A stretch of DNA of 52,105 nucleotides from NCBI GenBank assembly GCA_002343775.1, contig DDSH01000008.1, positions 1-52,105 of the forward strand, given 5' to 3'. The notes under the pieces were generated by a model, which was not told the origin of the DNA, did not search any database, and saw only the letters and a list, made by a program, of their open reading frames with translations. This DNA comes from Anaerolineales bacterium UBA2395 (GTDB lineage Bacteria > Chloroflexota > Anaerolineae > Anaerolineales > Villigracilaceae). Shown piece by piece: positions 18,034 through 27,300 of this stretch (position 1 is its first letter; every line of letters starts with the position of its first letter). A program made the translations under genes and the position numbers.

Positions 18034-20208
18034 TTATGACTTTCCGATTAAATTTAGAAACACATCTACAACTCTTGGATCAAAATGTGAACCAGCCTGT
18101 TGGCGGATATATTCAATGGCCTTGTTTTTTGTCCATGCGGGGCGATAGGGCCGATCACTGGTCAGTGCGTCAAAAACATCCACCACAGTAAAGATACGCG
18201 CTGCCAGCGGGATTTCTTCTCGCATGAGTCCGCGCGGGTAGCCAGTGCCATCCCATTTTTCATGATGACAATATGGGATATCCAGTGCAGGCAACAAATA
18301 AGCAATGGGAGATAACATCTCATACGCGAGTTGTGGATGCTGGTGCATCATTGCCCGCTCATCATCACTTAATGCTCCTGATTTGCGCAGAATGTTATCA
18401 GGGATGCCCATTTTTCCAATATCGTGGAGCAATGCGCCACGTCGTATATGTTTTAATTCAACGTCGCTTATTCCGAAAGCTTGCGCTAATTGGATTGTCA
18501 AGTTGGTAACGCGCAAGGTGTGTTCTTCGGTCTCTTTGTCGCGCAAATCGAGTGCGCGGGACCAGCCTTCGATGGTTGTATCGTACGCGAGGATAATGTC
18601 CTGGGACTGTTGTATTGTTTGTAAGTGGAGAACCTCTGCATGTTTGCGGGCAGTATGTTCAGCTTCGAGCAAGCGGGTATTCTCAATAGCAATGGCTGTC
18701 TGGTTGGCAAGTAGGGAAAGAAGGCGAATTTCGTCTTCGCTCCATTGCCGGGGAAACTGAGAATACACAGCGATGCTACCAAGCGCTTCTTCGCCCATCA
18801 ACATCGGAACGATCAATGATGAAGTAAGTATTATATTTTGATCGTCCATGTTTATTTTCAATTGTTTTTCAAGATTAAGATCCAGATTAATGACTGGCAT
18901 CTTCACGCGAATGGATTGAAATATGGCGGAGTTATCGGTAAGCAAAACATCAGCGATATCCTGCGTTTTCGAGGACGAGAAACCTAAATCAGTTTTCATG
19001 GAAAAATTGCCATCAACGGCAACCAAAGCCAATATGGCATATTCAACCTGCAACGCATCAGAGACCACTTTTATGGTTTGGTTCAGGATAGTTTGCAGTT
19101 TGCGTTCGCCCAAAAGCATTTGTCCATGCCCAAGCAGGATTTGTTGTTCACGAGTACGCTGTTCTTTTGCTTGCTCATACAAACGAGCACGTTCAATTGC
19201 AACACCGATCTGATCGCCGATGGAGCTGAAGAGCCGGTAATTCTCGATCGTAATGGCGGAGCCAGATGGAGGCACAATATTGAGATTCCCCAAAAGCATG
19301 GTCCCAGCCCGAACGGGTATACTGGCATGGGAATGATATGGGTAATCAGGACTCGTCACTTTTTTCAGCTGCTGACATTCAACGATTTTGATTGCCGTAT
19401 CCAGTTTTCCGAGCTGTAGCAACTCAATACAACGACAATGGGTTCGCATGGCGGACCAGTCAGCAGGGTCTAATTCGGGCGGCAAGTTGTAGGATGCCGC
19501 AAGGCGATTCTTTTGGAAGCCGTCCAGCAATACGACCCAGCCACAACGCATATTCATGGCTGTGATGACTGCTTCCAGGCTTCGTTCCAACGCTTCTTGA
19601 ATATTGGCAGAACGGTTCAAGGCGTTTGCCACGGTCTGTAAAATCTGTAACTCCTTCAATTGTTCAGAGGTTTGCCGAAAGAGGCGTGACCGTTCAATTG
19701 AAATGCCCAATTGTTTTCCGATGGCGGTGAGGGTTTCCCGCAGGCCAGCATCTGGCCGAATTCTTTTTCTAAAATACAGCATGAATGTACCCAGAAGTGA
19801 ATCCATGCCGGAAAGCGGGACACATATTAGCGAACGATAACGCGCTTTCTGTGCCAAATTTTGCCGTTGATATTGTTCTTCGGTTTCGATATCAGGGATG
19901 AAGAAAGCCCTTTGGCTTGAATATGCCAGACCGGGTATACCTGTTCCAAGGGGAAACCGAATATCCAAAGAGCCTGACATAAAATCAGGATCCAGGTTGT
20001 ACTGTGTTGTAAATTGCAACTCTCCAGACGGATTAACCAGATGGCATTCCGCTCCATCCGCAGCGGCCAGTTTTGCGGCTTGTTCCAATGCCGTGGATAA
20101 AACAGTGTGGGCATCAGTCCATGTATGGGTCGTTGAGATTAGCTTTTTTAGTACGGCTAATTCCGAGGCAGAGTAGGTCGGAATATGCCTTTGCTGTTTA
20201 GGATTCAT
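18034..20208 (-). CDS. Triple-GAF HD-GYP phosphodiesterase-like protein
   Basis: 724 aa, soluble. Three GAF domains (about 30-180, 200-345, 365-520) and a C-terminal HD-GYP domain with LLHDIGKMGIPDNIL, HHEKWDGTGYP and the LDLRDKETEEHTLRV helix. The HD and GYP motifs are intact, so c-di-GMP hydrolysis is likely. GAF 2 has several Cys and His residues (MRTHCRCIELL). It is monocistronic, convergent with the crp/fnr gene. Start ATG has only a weak upstream GGGT. The signal is unknown; the neighbourhood suggests redox or NO. Confidence 0.88.
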   Translation of the reverse strand: MNPKQQRHIPTYSASELAVLKKLISTTHTWTDAHTVLSTALEQAAKLAAADGAECHLVNPSGELQFTTQYNLDPDFMSGSLDIRFPLGTGIPGLAYSSQRAFFIPDIETEEQYQRQNLAQKARYRSLICVPLSGMDSLLGTFMLYFRKRIRPDAGLRETLTAIGKQLGISIERSRLFRQTSEQLKELQILQTVANALNRSANIQEALERSLEAVITAMNMRCGWVVLLDGFQKNRLAASYNLPPELDPADWSAMRTHCRCIELLQLGKLDTAIKIVECQQLKKVTSPDYPYHSHASIPVRAGTMLLGNLNIVPPSGSAITIENYRLFSSIGDQIGVAIERARLYEQAKEQRTREQQILLGHGQMLLGERKLQTILNQTIKVVSDALQVEYAILALVAVDGNFSMKTDLGFSSSKTQDIADVLLTDNSAIFQSIRVKMPVINLDLNLEKQLKINMDDQNIILTSSLIVPMLMGEEALGSIAVYSQFPRQWSEDEIRLLSLLANQTAIAIENTRLLEAEHTARKHAEVLHLQTIQQSQDIILAYDTTIEGWSRALDLRDKETEEHTLRVTNLTIQLAQAFGISDVELKHIRRGALLHDIGKMGIPDNILRKSGALSDDERAMMHQHPQLAYEMLSPIAYLLPALDIPYCHHEKWDGTGYPRGLMREEIPLAARIFTVVDVFDALTSDRPYRPAWTKNKAIEYIRQQAGSHFDPRVVDVFLNLIGKS

Positions 20209-20307
20209 AGTTTACCCATATGAGTGGAATGAAGCATTTTCAATACACGGTTACTTCCTAGGATAAACTGATTGTAATAGAGATTTTTCGGTAGTGGTTT
20301 GTATAAT

Positions 20308-20349
20308 GATGCTAGTCTGGCGGAGCGGGCCATGATTCGGGGAGAATAA
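20308..20349 (+). pseudogene. Vestige of a crp/fnr 3' end
   Basis: The plus frame reads DASLAERAMIRGE-stop, matching the last residues of the Crp/Fnr gene at 17947 (DRVGLAERAMLRED-stop). Nucleotides GCGGAGCG.GCCATG.T..GGG.AGA.TAA coincide, and similarity continues after the stop (TTGAAAA...GACAAAA / GGCAAAA). The rest of the gene is absent. It implies that a crp/fnr gene once stood directly in front of the cupin-b561-cytochrome genes. Confidence 0.65.
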
Positions 20350-20365
20350 AAATTAGCTTGAAAAA

Positions 20366-20381
20366 CCCGACAAAAGTCGGG
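20366..20381. promoter_or_regulatory. Small hairpin in the leader of the cupin operon
   Basis: CCCGAC-AAAA-GTCGGG, perfect 6-bp stem, 51 nt before the cupin start. No T run. Purpose unknown. Confidence 0.35.
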
Positions 20382-20432
20382 GTGTGAAGCGGGGGTTTCC
20401 AGTAAAGTCAGACATATCAAAAAGGAGACGAT

Positions 20433-20744
20433 ATGTCCGACATTTATTTTTCAGACACAAAATCACAGGCTATCTTTTCGGCAGAGGGTCCAAAACCGCA
20501 ATTCCTATTCGACACACCACAATTCAAAGCGTTAGTCGTCGGGCTGGAGGCGGGCGGGCAAATTCCCTATCACCCTGGTGAGGCGGCGATGTATCACTTT
20601 CTCGAAGGGGAAGGCTTGATGACTGTCGATGATGAAAGCTTTGCCATTAAACCTGGTGTGACTGTGGTTGTGCCAAGCGGCGCGAAACGCGGCATGAATG
20701 CGAAGACGCGCGTGGTGTTCTTAGGCGCAAAGGGAGAACAATAA
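20433..20744 (+). CDS. Small cupin-domain protein
   Basis: 103 aa, single cupin barrel: VVGLEAGGQIPYHPGEAAMY with possible metal ligands His and Glu, MYHFLEGEGLMTVDDE, and VVVPSGAKRGMNA as the second motif. Metal binding is likely but substrates cannot be inferred. AAAGGAGA lies 7 nt before the ATG. The stop overlaps the next start by one base (TAATG), so it is coupled to the cytochrome b561 gene and may act as a small sensor or accessory protein of this redox set. Confidence 0.8.
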   Translation: MSDIYFSDTKSQAIFSAEGPKPQFLFDTPQFKALVVGLEAGGQIPYHPGEAAMYHFLEGEGLMTVDDESFAIKPGVTVVVPSGAKRGMNAKTRVVFLGAKGEQ

Positions 20745-21268
20745 TGAACACACCGAAACGGTACCACCCTATTCAAGTCACGTTACATTGGTTGGTTGTG
20801 CTTCTGGTGATTGCCGCCTTTGTTATTGGTAAATCCATGAGCGGACAGCCCAACGATGCCGCCAAACTCACGCCGTTGGCATTGCACATGGCAGTGGGAA
20901 TCATCACATTGCTGGTCATTGTCTATCGGTTTGTCATGCGATTGCGACTGCCCAAGCCTGAACATGTTACAGCTGGGAATCCCTTTTTCGATTGGGTTGG
21001 CAAGGCGGTTCATTATGCTTTATATCTGCTTGTCTTCTTAATGGCAGTCAGTGGTGTATCGCTTTCCATTCAGGCTGGGCTTGCCCCAATTGTATTTGGA
21101 GGGTCGGGAATCCTTCCCGCGGACTTCTTCGACTTCACAGCACGGATGATGCACGGTTTTATTGCCCCTGCATTGGTATTGACCGTGCTATTGCATGTAG
21201 GCGCGGCGTTCTATCATCAGTTTATGCTCAAGGATAATCTCCTCTCGCGCATGTGGTACGGAAAGTAG
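20744..21268 (+). CDS. Cytochrome b561-family membrane protein
   Basis: 174 aa, four transmembrane helices with the bacterial b561 (CybB-like) His pattern: TLHWLVVLLVI, ALHMAVGIITLL, AVHYALYLLVFL, and MMHGFIAPALVLTVLLHVGA. Two b hemes would be bound between helices. Such proteins move electrons between quinol and partners in the membrane. Next gene is a cytochrome c lipoprotein 6 nt downstream, a likely partner. Confidence 0.88.
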   Translation: MNTPKRYHPIQVTLHWLVVLLVIAAFVIGKSMSGQPNDAAKLTPLALHMAVGIITLLVIVYRFVMRLRLPKPEHVTAGNPFFDWVGKAVHYALYLLVFLMAVSGVSLSIQAGLAPIVFGGSGILPADFFDFTARMMHGFIAPALVLTVLLHVGAAFYHQFMLKDNLLSRMWYGK

Positions 21269-21274
21269 TCGGAG

Positions 21275-22033
21275 ATGAAAAAAGTTATCCTGCTTGTAAT
21301 CCCAATCTTGCTTCTCGCTGCCTGTGCTTCTCAAGACGGCGGGATGGGTCCTGGCATGGGCGGAAATGGCATGATGGAACGACATCATGCCGAGATCCCT
21401 ACCGAATATGCAGGGCTGACCAATCCCATTCCTGCTGATAAGGAGTCGCTTGAACGGGGAAGCGAACTCTACACTGTAAATTGTGCAAGTTGTCATGGAG
21501 ACGGCGGAATGGGGGATGGACCTGCGGGCTCTGCGCTTGATCCCGCACCTTCGCCCATAGCACATTCCAGTCAGATGATGGCAGATGATTATTTGTTCTG
21601 GCGTATCAGTGAGGGAGGAGTACCTTTTGGCACATCCATGCCTGCCTGGGCGGTTTTTGACGAGCAATCACGTTGGGATCTGATCAATTACATGCGCGCG
21701 CTTGGTGATGGAACAGTTCAACCTATCAGTGGCATGGGCGGCACAGCATATGATCCCGAGATCCAGGCTGCACAACAAGCGGAAATTCTAGCGAAGGCTG
21801 TAGAGCAGAATGTGATTACTGAAGAAGAAGCGGACACATTTACAACCGTCCATGATGCCGTGGAACAGTATCGACTTGCTCACCCAGAAGTAGTACAAAG
21901 CGGTGGAAACGCAACAGAGCGTGAAGCGACGATCCTGGCAGCATTGGTTGAAGAAAAAATCATTACTCAAGCTCAGGCAGATGCATTCACAGATATTCAT
22001 GACCGTCTTGGTAACTCCGGCTTGATGCCCTAA
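21275..22033 (+). CDS. Monoheme cytochrome c lipoprotein with duplicated C-terminal helical motif
   Basis: 252 aa. Signal peptide with lipobox LLAACA; a Met/Gly-rich segment (GGMGPGMGGNGMMERHH) that may bind copper; a cytochrome c domain with CASCH at 70-74 and a likely axial Met in GTSMPAWA. The C-terminal third holds two copies of a helical unit, ILAKAVEQNVITEEEADTF and ILAALVEEKIITQAQADAF, each followed by .(V/I)HD.. . The repeat resembles short regulatory or oligomerisation helices; I do not know its function. GGAG directly abuts the ATG. Confidence 0.85.
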   Translation: MKKVILLVIPILLLAACASQDGGMGPGMGGNGMMERHHAEIPTEYAGLTNPIPADKESLERGSELYTVNCASCHGDGGMGDGPAGSALDPAPSPIAHSSQMMADDYLFWRISEGGVPFGTSMPAWAVFDEQSRWDLINYMRALGDGTVQPISGMGGTAYDPEIQAAQQAEILAKAVEQNVITEEEADTFTTVHDAVEQYRLAHPEVVQSGGNATEREATILAALVEEKIITQAQADAFTDIHDRLGNSGLMP

Positions 22034-22092
22034 ACAGGCAAATCAACATGTTAAAGCAGTTATACAAATGAATTCCAAAGGAGAAAAATAAA

Positions 22093-23271
22093 ATGCCTAT
22101 TCCATATTTACTCACAACATTGATGTTCACATTCGTGGCGCTGCTTGCCGCGGCAGATGCCTCGTTCGTCAGCCTGAATTTGATCGGCGCGTTCCCCGCC
22201 CTGCGTTGGGTGCGCGTGCATTTCATCACATTAGGGATTCTCTCACAGATGATTTTCGGGTTACTCCCCCTGCTCATCGCTTCCCTCTCCAAAAAACCAA
22301 AACCCGCCATGCGTTGGGATATCTGGCTAACCCTTAATATCGGCTTCGTTTCCCTTGTGGCTGGCTTTGCGGGCGTGAACCAGCCGATGATCCTCGCGGG
22401 CGGCACGTTGATCTTCACTGCCGCGACGCTTCTCATCCTCGAACTATGGAACGTGCGGGGCGGCGACGCTCCCGCCTCGCTCAAGTTTTACATCACGGGC
22501 ATTTTCTATCTACTCATCGGCATCATCATCGGCACAGGTCTCTGGCTCAACTGGAGCGAAGCCCTCTACATCAAAGTCCCACTCGAAGCACACATCCACG
22601 CCAACTCGTGGGGATTTATGTCGCTGGTTTTCGCGGGTCTGCTCGTGGACTTCGTCCCGATGATCACAGGTCGTCCGCTCGGCTCAACAAGAAATGTTTC
22701 ACTCATTTATTGGGGCATGACACTCGGCGCATTCGGTCTCGTGTTGGGTCCGTGGCTCGGCGGTAGTCTGCCTCCCACTGTTTCAGGTTTGGTTTTGCAT
22801 TTGAGTTCAACGATCTGGATGGTGGTCTTGATGATCCGCGTTTTCAAAGAAAGCGACAGGTTGAAGGGCGCAGGCGCATGGCACTTGGTTTCTTCCTATC
22901 TCTGGATCATTGCCCCGATCGGGATGGCTCCATTTATTTTGCTTGGACTCGTTGAAGGCGCCCCTATCGAACAAACTGCGCCTCAAGCCTTAATTTATGG
23001 CTGGGTACTGCAATTTGGCATTGCCCTCATCCCATACATTGCCCGTCGCTTTTTCCTCAAGGATGAGACTCCGCAACTCGGCGGCAACTGGCTCAGCCTC
23101 GCTGGCGCGACGCTCGGAAGCATTTTCGTGTGGGCAAGCATCTTCATCGTCCCAGCCAGAGGCGTGTTATATGGAATCGGTTTTGCGTTGTACGCCATCG
23201 CCCTGATCTACCCAGTGAAAGAACTGTTCGAGATCACACGGGATGGGTTCAAGAAAATCGAGTCAGCGTAA
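22093..23271 (+). CDS. Polytopic heme-copper-oxidase-like (NnrS-like) membrane protein
   Basis: 392 aa with about 11-12 hydrophobic helices. His residues sit at helix starts: VRVHFITLGILSQM (His43), EAHIHANSWGFMSL (His167, His169), GAWHLVSSYLW (His264) and LVLHLSS. Spaced His on every fourth helix or so recalls the heme-copper superfamily and NnrS-type proteins, which bind heme and copper and occur with NO-related genes. The catalytic His-His pair of oxidases is not evident. Good Shine-Dalgarno (AAAGGAGA). Exact family uncertain. Confidence 0.65.
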   Translation: MPIPYLLTTLMFTFVALLAAADASFVSLNLIGAFPALRWVRVHFITLGILSQMIFGLLPLLIASLSKKPKPAMRWDIWLTLNIGFVSLVAGFAGVNQPMILAGGTLIFTAATLLILELWNVRGGDAPASLKFYITGIFYLLIGIIIGTGLWLNWSEALYIKVPLEAHIHANSWGFMSLVFAGLLVDFVPMITGRPLGSTRNVSLIYWGMTLGAFGLVLGPWLGGSLPPTVSGLVLHLSSTIWMVVLMIRVFKESDRLKGAGAWHLVSSYLWIIAPIGMAPFILLGLVEGAPIEQTAPQALIYGWVLQFGIALIPYIARRFFLKDETPQLGGNWLSLAGATLGSIFVWASIFIVPARGVLYGIGFALYAIALIYPVKELFEITRDGFKKIESA

Positions 23272-23278
23272 GCTGACT
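23261..23278 (+). terminator. Hairpin spanning the stop codon of 22093-23271
   Basis: AGTCAGC-GTAA-GCTGACT, 7-bp perfect stem with the TAA stop in the loop. No T run follows, so it may be a weak attenuator or stability hairpin. Confidence 0.35.
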
Positions 23279-23345
23279 GGCAAGTAACAGGTCAGGAATG
23301 AAGCGGCAGGTTGTGAGTCAACAGCCTGCCGTGGGAGCATCCAAA

Positions 23346-23585
23346 ATGCAAATCACCAAAGACACCCGCGTCTCCGCCATCCTCGAAGAATACGGCGATA
23401 TCGCTGATGTGATGGAAGTCTTCGGCATCAAGCGCGTGGGACGCTACTCCCTGCGAATGCTGGCAGCGAAGGCAGTCACCGTCGAATGGGCGGCGCGAAT
23501 ACATCGCGTCCCCTTAAACGAATTTCTTGATATTCTCGAACGTGCCATCGGCAAAAAGCAGGATCAGAAAGAGGCAGGAACATGA
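23346..23585 (+). CDS. DUF1858/ScdA_N-like small protein
   Basis: 79 aa: MQITKDTRVSAILEEYGDIA opens as in DUF1858-type domains, followed by a helical region with RVPLNEFLDILERAI. This domain is known next to, or fused with, NO-stress and hybrid-cluster proteins (Ric/ScdA N-terminus), but the Cys pair often seen is missing here. I prefer this start over an ATG at 23298: GGGAG lies 8 nt upstream, and a hairpin (CGGCAGG 23304-23310 with CCTGCCG 23325-23331) occupies the region between. Overlaps the next gene by 4 nt. Confidence 0.72.
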   Translation: MQITKDTRVSAILEEYGDIADVMEVFGIKRVGRYSLRMLAAKAVTVEWAARIHRVPLNEFLDILERAIGKKQDQKEAGT

Positions 23586-23959
23586 AAATAAATCTCAACA
23601 AGATCGCAGCTGTTCTCGCGTTCATCATCGGCGCAATGGCAGTTTTCGCAGGCGGACAGGTTTTGCTCGGCAAACTTCCTGACTACTATGTGATCAACTG
23701 GCTGCCTGTCTATAACTACACGGTCGGCATCCTGACCGTTTGCGTCACCACCATTCTCATTTGGAGCAGACACAAGCTTGCCATGCCCGCCGCCATTGCC
23801 ACATTTGGAGTCCATACATTGGTTATGCTCATCCTGCAAACTTCCTATAGGGATGTGGTGGCTATCGACAGTATTGTGGCGATGACTGTCCGAATGACGA
23901 TTTGGATCATCATCCTGACAATGCTATACACTCAAGCGCGTCGGAAACTGATTTCATAA
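23582..23959 (+). CDS. Four-helix membrane protein, tandem copy A
   Basis: 125 aa with helices IAAVLAFIIGAMAVFAGGQVL, YTVGILTVCVTTILIW, AIATFGVHTLVMLIL and MTIWIIILTMLYT. The motif INWLPVYNYTVGIL and a membrane His (GVHTLVML) are shared with the following gene. ATGA overlap with the preceding stop gives translational coupling. Function unknown; I infer an accessory membrane subunit of this redox set. Confidence 0.75.
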   Translation: MKINLNKIAAVLAFIIGAMAVFAGGQVLLGKLPDYYVINWLPVYNYTVGILTVCVTTILIWSRHKLAMPAAIATFGVHTLVMLILQTSYRDVVAIDSIVAMTVRMTIWIIILTMLYTQARRKLIS

Positions 23960-23973
23960 AAGGGCTAACAATC

Positions 23974-24345
23974 ATGACATTATATAGAATTGCATCCATT
24001 CTCGCATTCCTTGTCGGTATCATGTCCATTGTTGCAGGTGGAAAAGCCATGCAAGGCTGGAACCCTGGGTATTCCGTCCTTTCGTGGCTGCCTGTTTACA
24101 ACTTTGTGATGGGAATTCTCGCTCTCATCCCCGCCGTTTTAATTTGGATGAATCACCGGTACGCGCTGACGACTTCGGTCGCAACCATTGGAATTCACAC
24201 GCTTGTGCTTCTACTCCTGCTGAGCGCGTTCCGCGGAGAAGTCGCATTCCAAAGCATCGCCGCCATGATCTTCCGGCTGGTGGTTTGGATCGTGATCCTG
24301 GGACTTGTGTTTTTTCAAATACGAGTTGTAACATCGGGAACATAA
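23974..24345 (+). CDS. Four-helix membrane protein, tandem copy B
   Basis: 123 aa, paralogue of the gene before it: IASILAFLVGIMSIVAGGKAM, LSWLPVYNFVMGIL and IGIHTLVLLLLL align with copy A at matching positions, including the membrane His. AGGG about 10 nt before the ATG. Last gene of the plus-strand set; it ends 13 nt from the convergent SARP-like gene with no clear terminator between. Confidence 0.75.
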   Translation: MTLYRIASILAFLVGIMSIVAGGKAMQGWNPGYSVLSWLPVYNFVMGILALIPAVLIWMNHRYALTTSVATIGIHTLVLLLLLSAFRGEVAFQSIAAMIFRLVVWIVILGLVFFQIRVVTSGT

Positions 24346-24358
24346 CCTGATGCATCGC

Positions 24359-27300
24359 TTAACGCCTGGTAATATCCAACATTTCCTGTTGTGTAACGGA
24401 TCGTCCGGTTAGTATTTCAATCTCTTTCTGCAAGCTCTCTCCAAATTCTTGGAGCAAATGGGTGACTTTATCCTGCCCTTCCTTAATAGTGTCAGAGGAA
24501 TCATTCACAAAGTGAATGATCAAGGCAGCTTCTTTTATCTTCCCTGTTAGCAAGAAGTATTTTGCGTAATCCACCAACAAGTTATTTAGCACTGCCTGCA
24601 TTTGGTTTTCCACTGCACTCTTAATGCCATCATCCAATGCCTGTCGCGCTTCAGTATATTTATTGGCCTGCAAATGAATTGTAGCCAGAGTATTGTACAC
24701 GTATGGCAAAAAGACAACATTCCCACATTCCTCAAAATGATAGAGGGCTGCCTCAAGGTGTTCACTGGCTTTATCCAGTTGTCCCATCAATGCATAACAC
24801 TCCGCCAGGTTATTATGATTAACCGAAGGAGAACGGTGTAAATCTCCATACTGGGAAGATTTTTCGTTGCTTCGTAGAAACAGGTCAATCGCTGCCTGAT
24901 AATCCTGTCGAAAGTAGACAAGCACAGCAAGGTTGCTCAAAATGCTGGCGATGATCCACGTAAATTGATTGACTTCAGCAATCCCAACCCCTTGTTTAAG
25001 AATCTTTTCGGCTTGATCAAGATCACCATCCATACTAAGCATTGAGCCGTAATGATTACAAGTGAGAGCCTCTTCCCAATAGGCTTGGTTTTCCGCACAC
25101 AGCCTCATCGCACTTTCATGAAGTTCATGCGCCTTTGTTTTTTGCCCTGTCTCATAATATATGCTCCCAAGGTGGGTGATCGAAAATATCTGTTCGGAAA
25201 CAATAAGAGTATCAAATCCTTGTTCTACTGCTTGGGCAAGATATTGTGCCGCCTGATCAGTTCGTCCTCTTCGAAAGCTCAACCAGCCATAATAAACCAA
25301 CAGGCGATAATAAAAATTTCGCGATTTCACCTGATCTTCCTTTAGTGTTTCCATAGCAGAAAGGGCGACCTGAAACAAGGTTTCTCCTTCATATATCTTT
25401 CCCTTGATCTCGAAGAACCAAAAAAAAGGAGAGAGCAGCATGTCCAGCGTTTTAATATCACGTCCAGCAAGTGCCATGTTCCAGGAAGATATCAGGTTTA
25501 CCCACTCATTCGAAAAATCATCCAGCGCCTGTTGAACTCGTTCCGATTTCATGCCCTGCTCCCCTTTTAGGGCAAGGTCGCCATAATATTTTTGAAATTT
25601 TTTGTTTATTTCCTCTTCGGAAATTCCAATGGAGCCCTGTTTTTTCCGGGCATATTGCTGCAATAACGGGTGCAAACTATATAAATCCCTGCCCAACTGG
25701 CGCACTAGGGATTTTCTGCATAAGTCATCCAGTAAACCAGATACGGTGGTGCAAATTTCATATGCTGCGGCTGCGGTAAAACGGGATGGAAATACTCCTA
25801 ATGCGGCAAAAGCTTGTTTTTCCTCTTTAGATAAAAGATCCCACGAGTGCTCGAACACCACCCAAAGGCTACGATGACGGGAGGGTATATCTCGGAAAGA
25901 TGAAGCAAGTGTGCCAATGTTCTCTGAAATTTGTTCTGCGATCTCAGCACAAGTGTATTTTTTCAGCATACCGCTGGCAAGTTCAATACCCAAGGGCAAA
26001 CCATCAAGAATTTTACAGAGATGCAAGGCATCTTTGTATCCCTCATCGGTGGAAATATAAAACTGTGGTTCAAGACGCTGGGCACGCTGCTCCAGAAGAA
26101 GCACAGCGGCTGGGAGTTCCTCCTTATCTTCCGCCTGAAGCGGCAAGCCCGTCAACTCAAACACCCATTCCATCTGGAGATGAAGCGATTCACGCGAGGT
26201 GATCAGTATGCTCACCCCTGGTGCGCGGTTCAAAATTTCGGCAACAAACTCCGTTGCCGGCAAGAGATGTTCATAATTATCAAAGATCAACAAAATATCC
26301 CGATGGCGAAGAAAATTCAGGACATGGGATCGCGCATCTCCCTTTGCAGGCAGTTCCATTCCTACTGCATTGGCAATGATATCCGGCAAAGCGCTTGGGG
26401 TTTCGATATTCTCAAGCGGTATCCAGAAAACGCCGTTTTGAAAAGAATACAATTGATCCTGCCCGATTTGGATCGCCAAACGTGTTTTTCCAACGCCCCC
26501 GGGTCCCATCACTGTAACCAGACGGCGGTCCTTCGCCTGCAAGCATTCCACTATATGAAGGAATTCCTTCTGACGACCAATAAACGTTGTACCAAATACA
26601 GGTAAATTATTTTGCGGCAGTGCCAATCTGTCGCCGGGAATCTGATTGTTCAAAATTTCTTCATATAGCTGAACGGTCTCTGGCTGGGGCTCCACATCAA
26701 ATTCCTCACGCAAAATATGGCGGCATTTTTGATACAGTTTAAGAGCATCACTGCGTTGTGAGGAACTGTACAGCAAACGCATCAACAAAATATATGACTC
26801 TTCACGCCATTCATCCATCGATATCAACCGACGAGCATACTCAATGGCGGTTTTATATTCATGGCGCTGTTGATGGTAACCTGCCAATTGTTCCAACACG
26901 CCGATCATTTTTTGGTGAAAATACTCGCGCCGGGAAACAAGCCAGTCCTGAAAATACTCCGAATCTTTCAAGTTAAACCCGTGCAAGAATCCCCCACGAT
27001 ATAACTGCGCAGCCCGTCCAAGTCGATTGGCACAAGCTGTGCAAGTCTCAATCCTTCGGTGCGGATGTTGCTCACATTCGGAGATCAATTTTTCAAAAAC
27101 CCGCGTATCCAACCATATATGGGGATTATTTATATTTGCCTGAATGGTATCGGAAACCATGAGAAGAAATGGATTTTCCGGATCAGTGTCTTGAATGGTT
27201 TTTCGCAAATTGGAAAGCGCCTGGCGCATATTTTTAGAAGCTTTGGTGTCATCCCCCTCCCCCCACAACAATCCAATCAGATGATCACGGCTTTGAGGCT

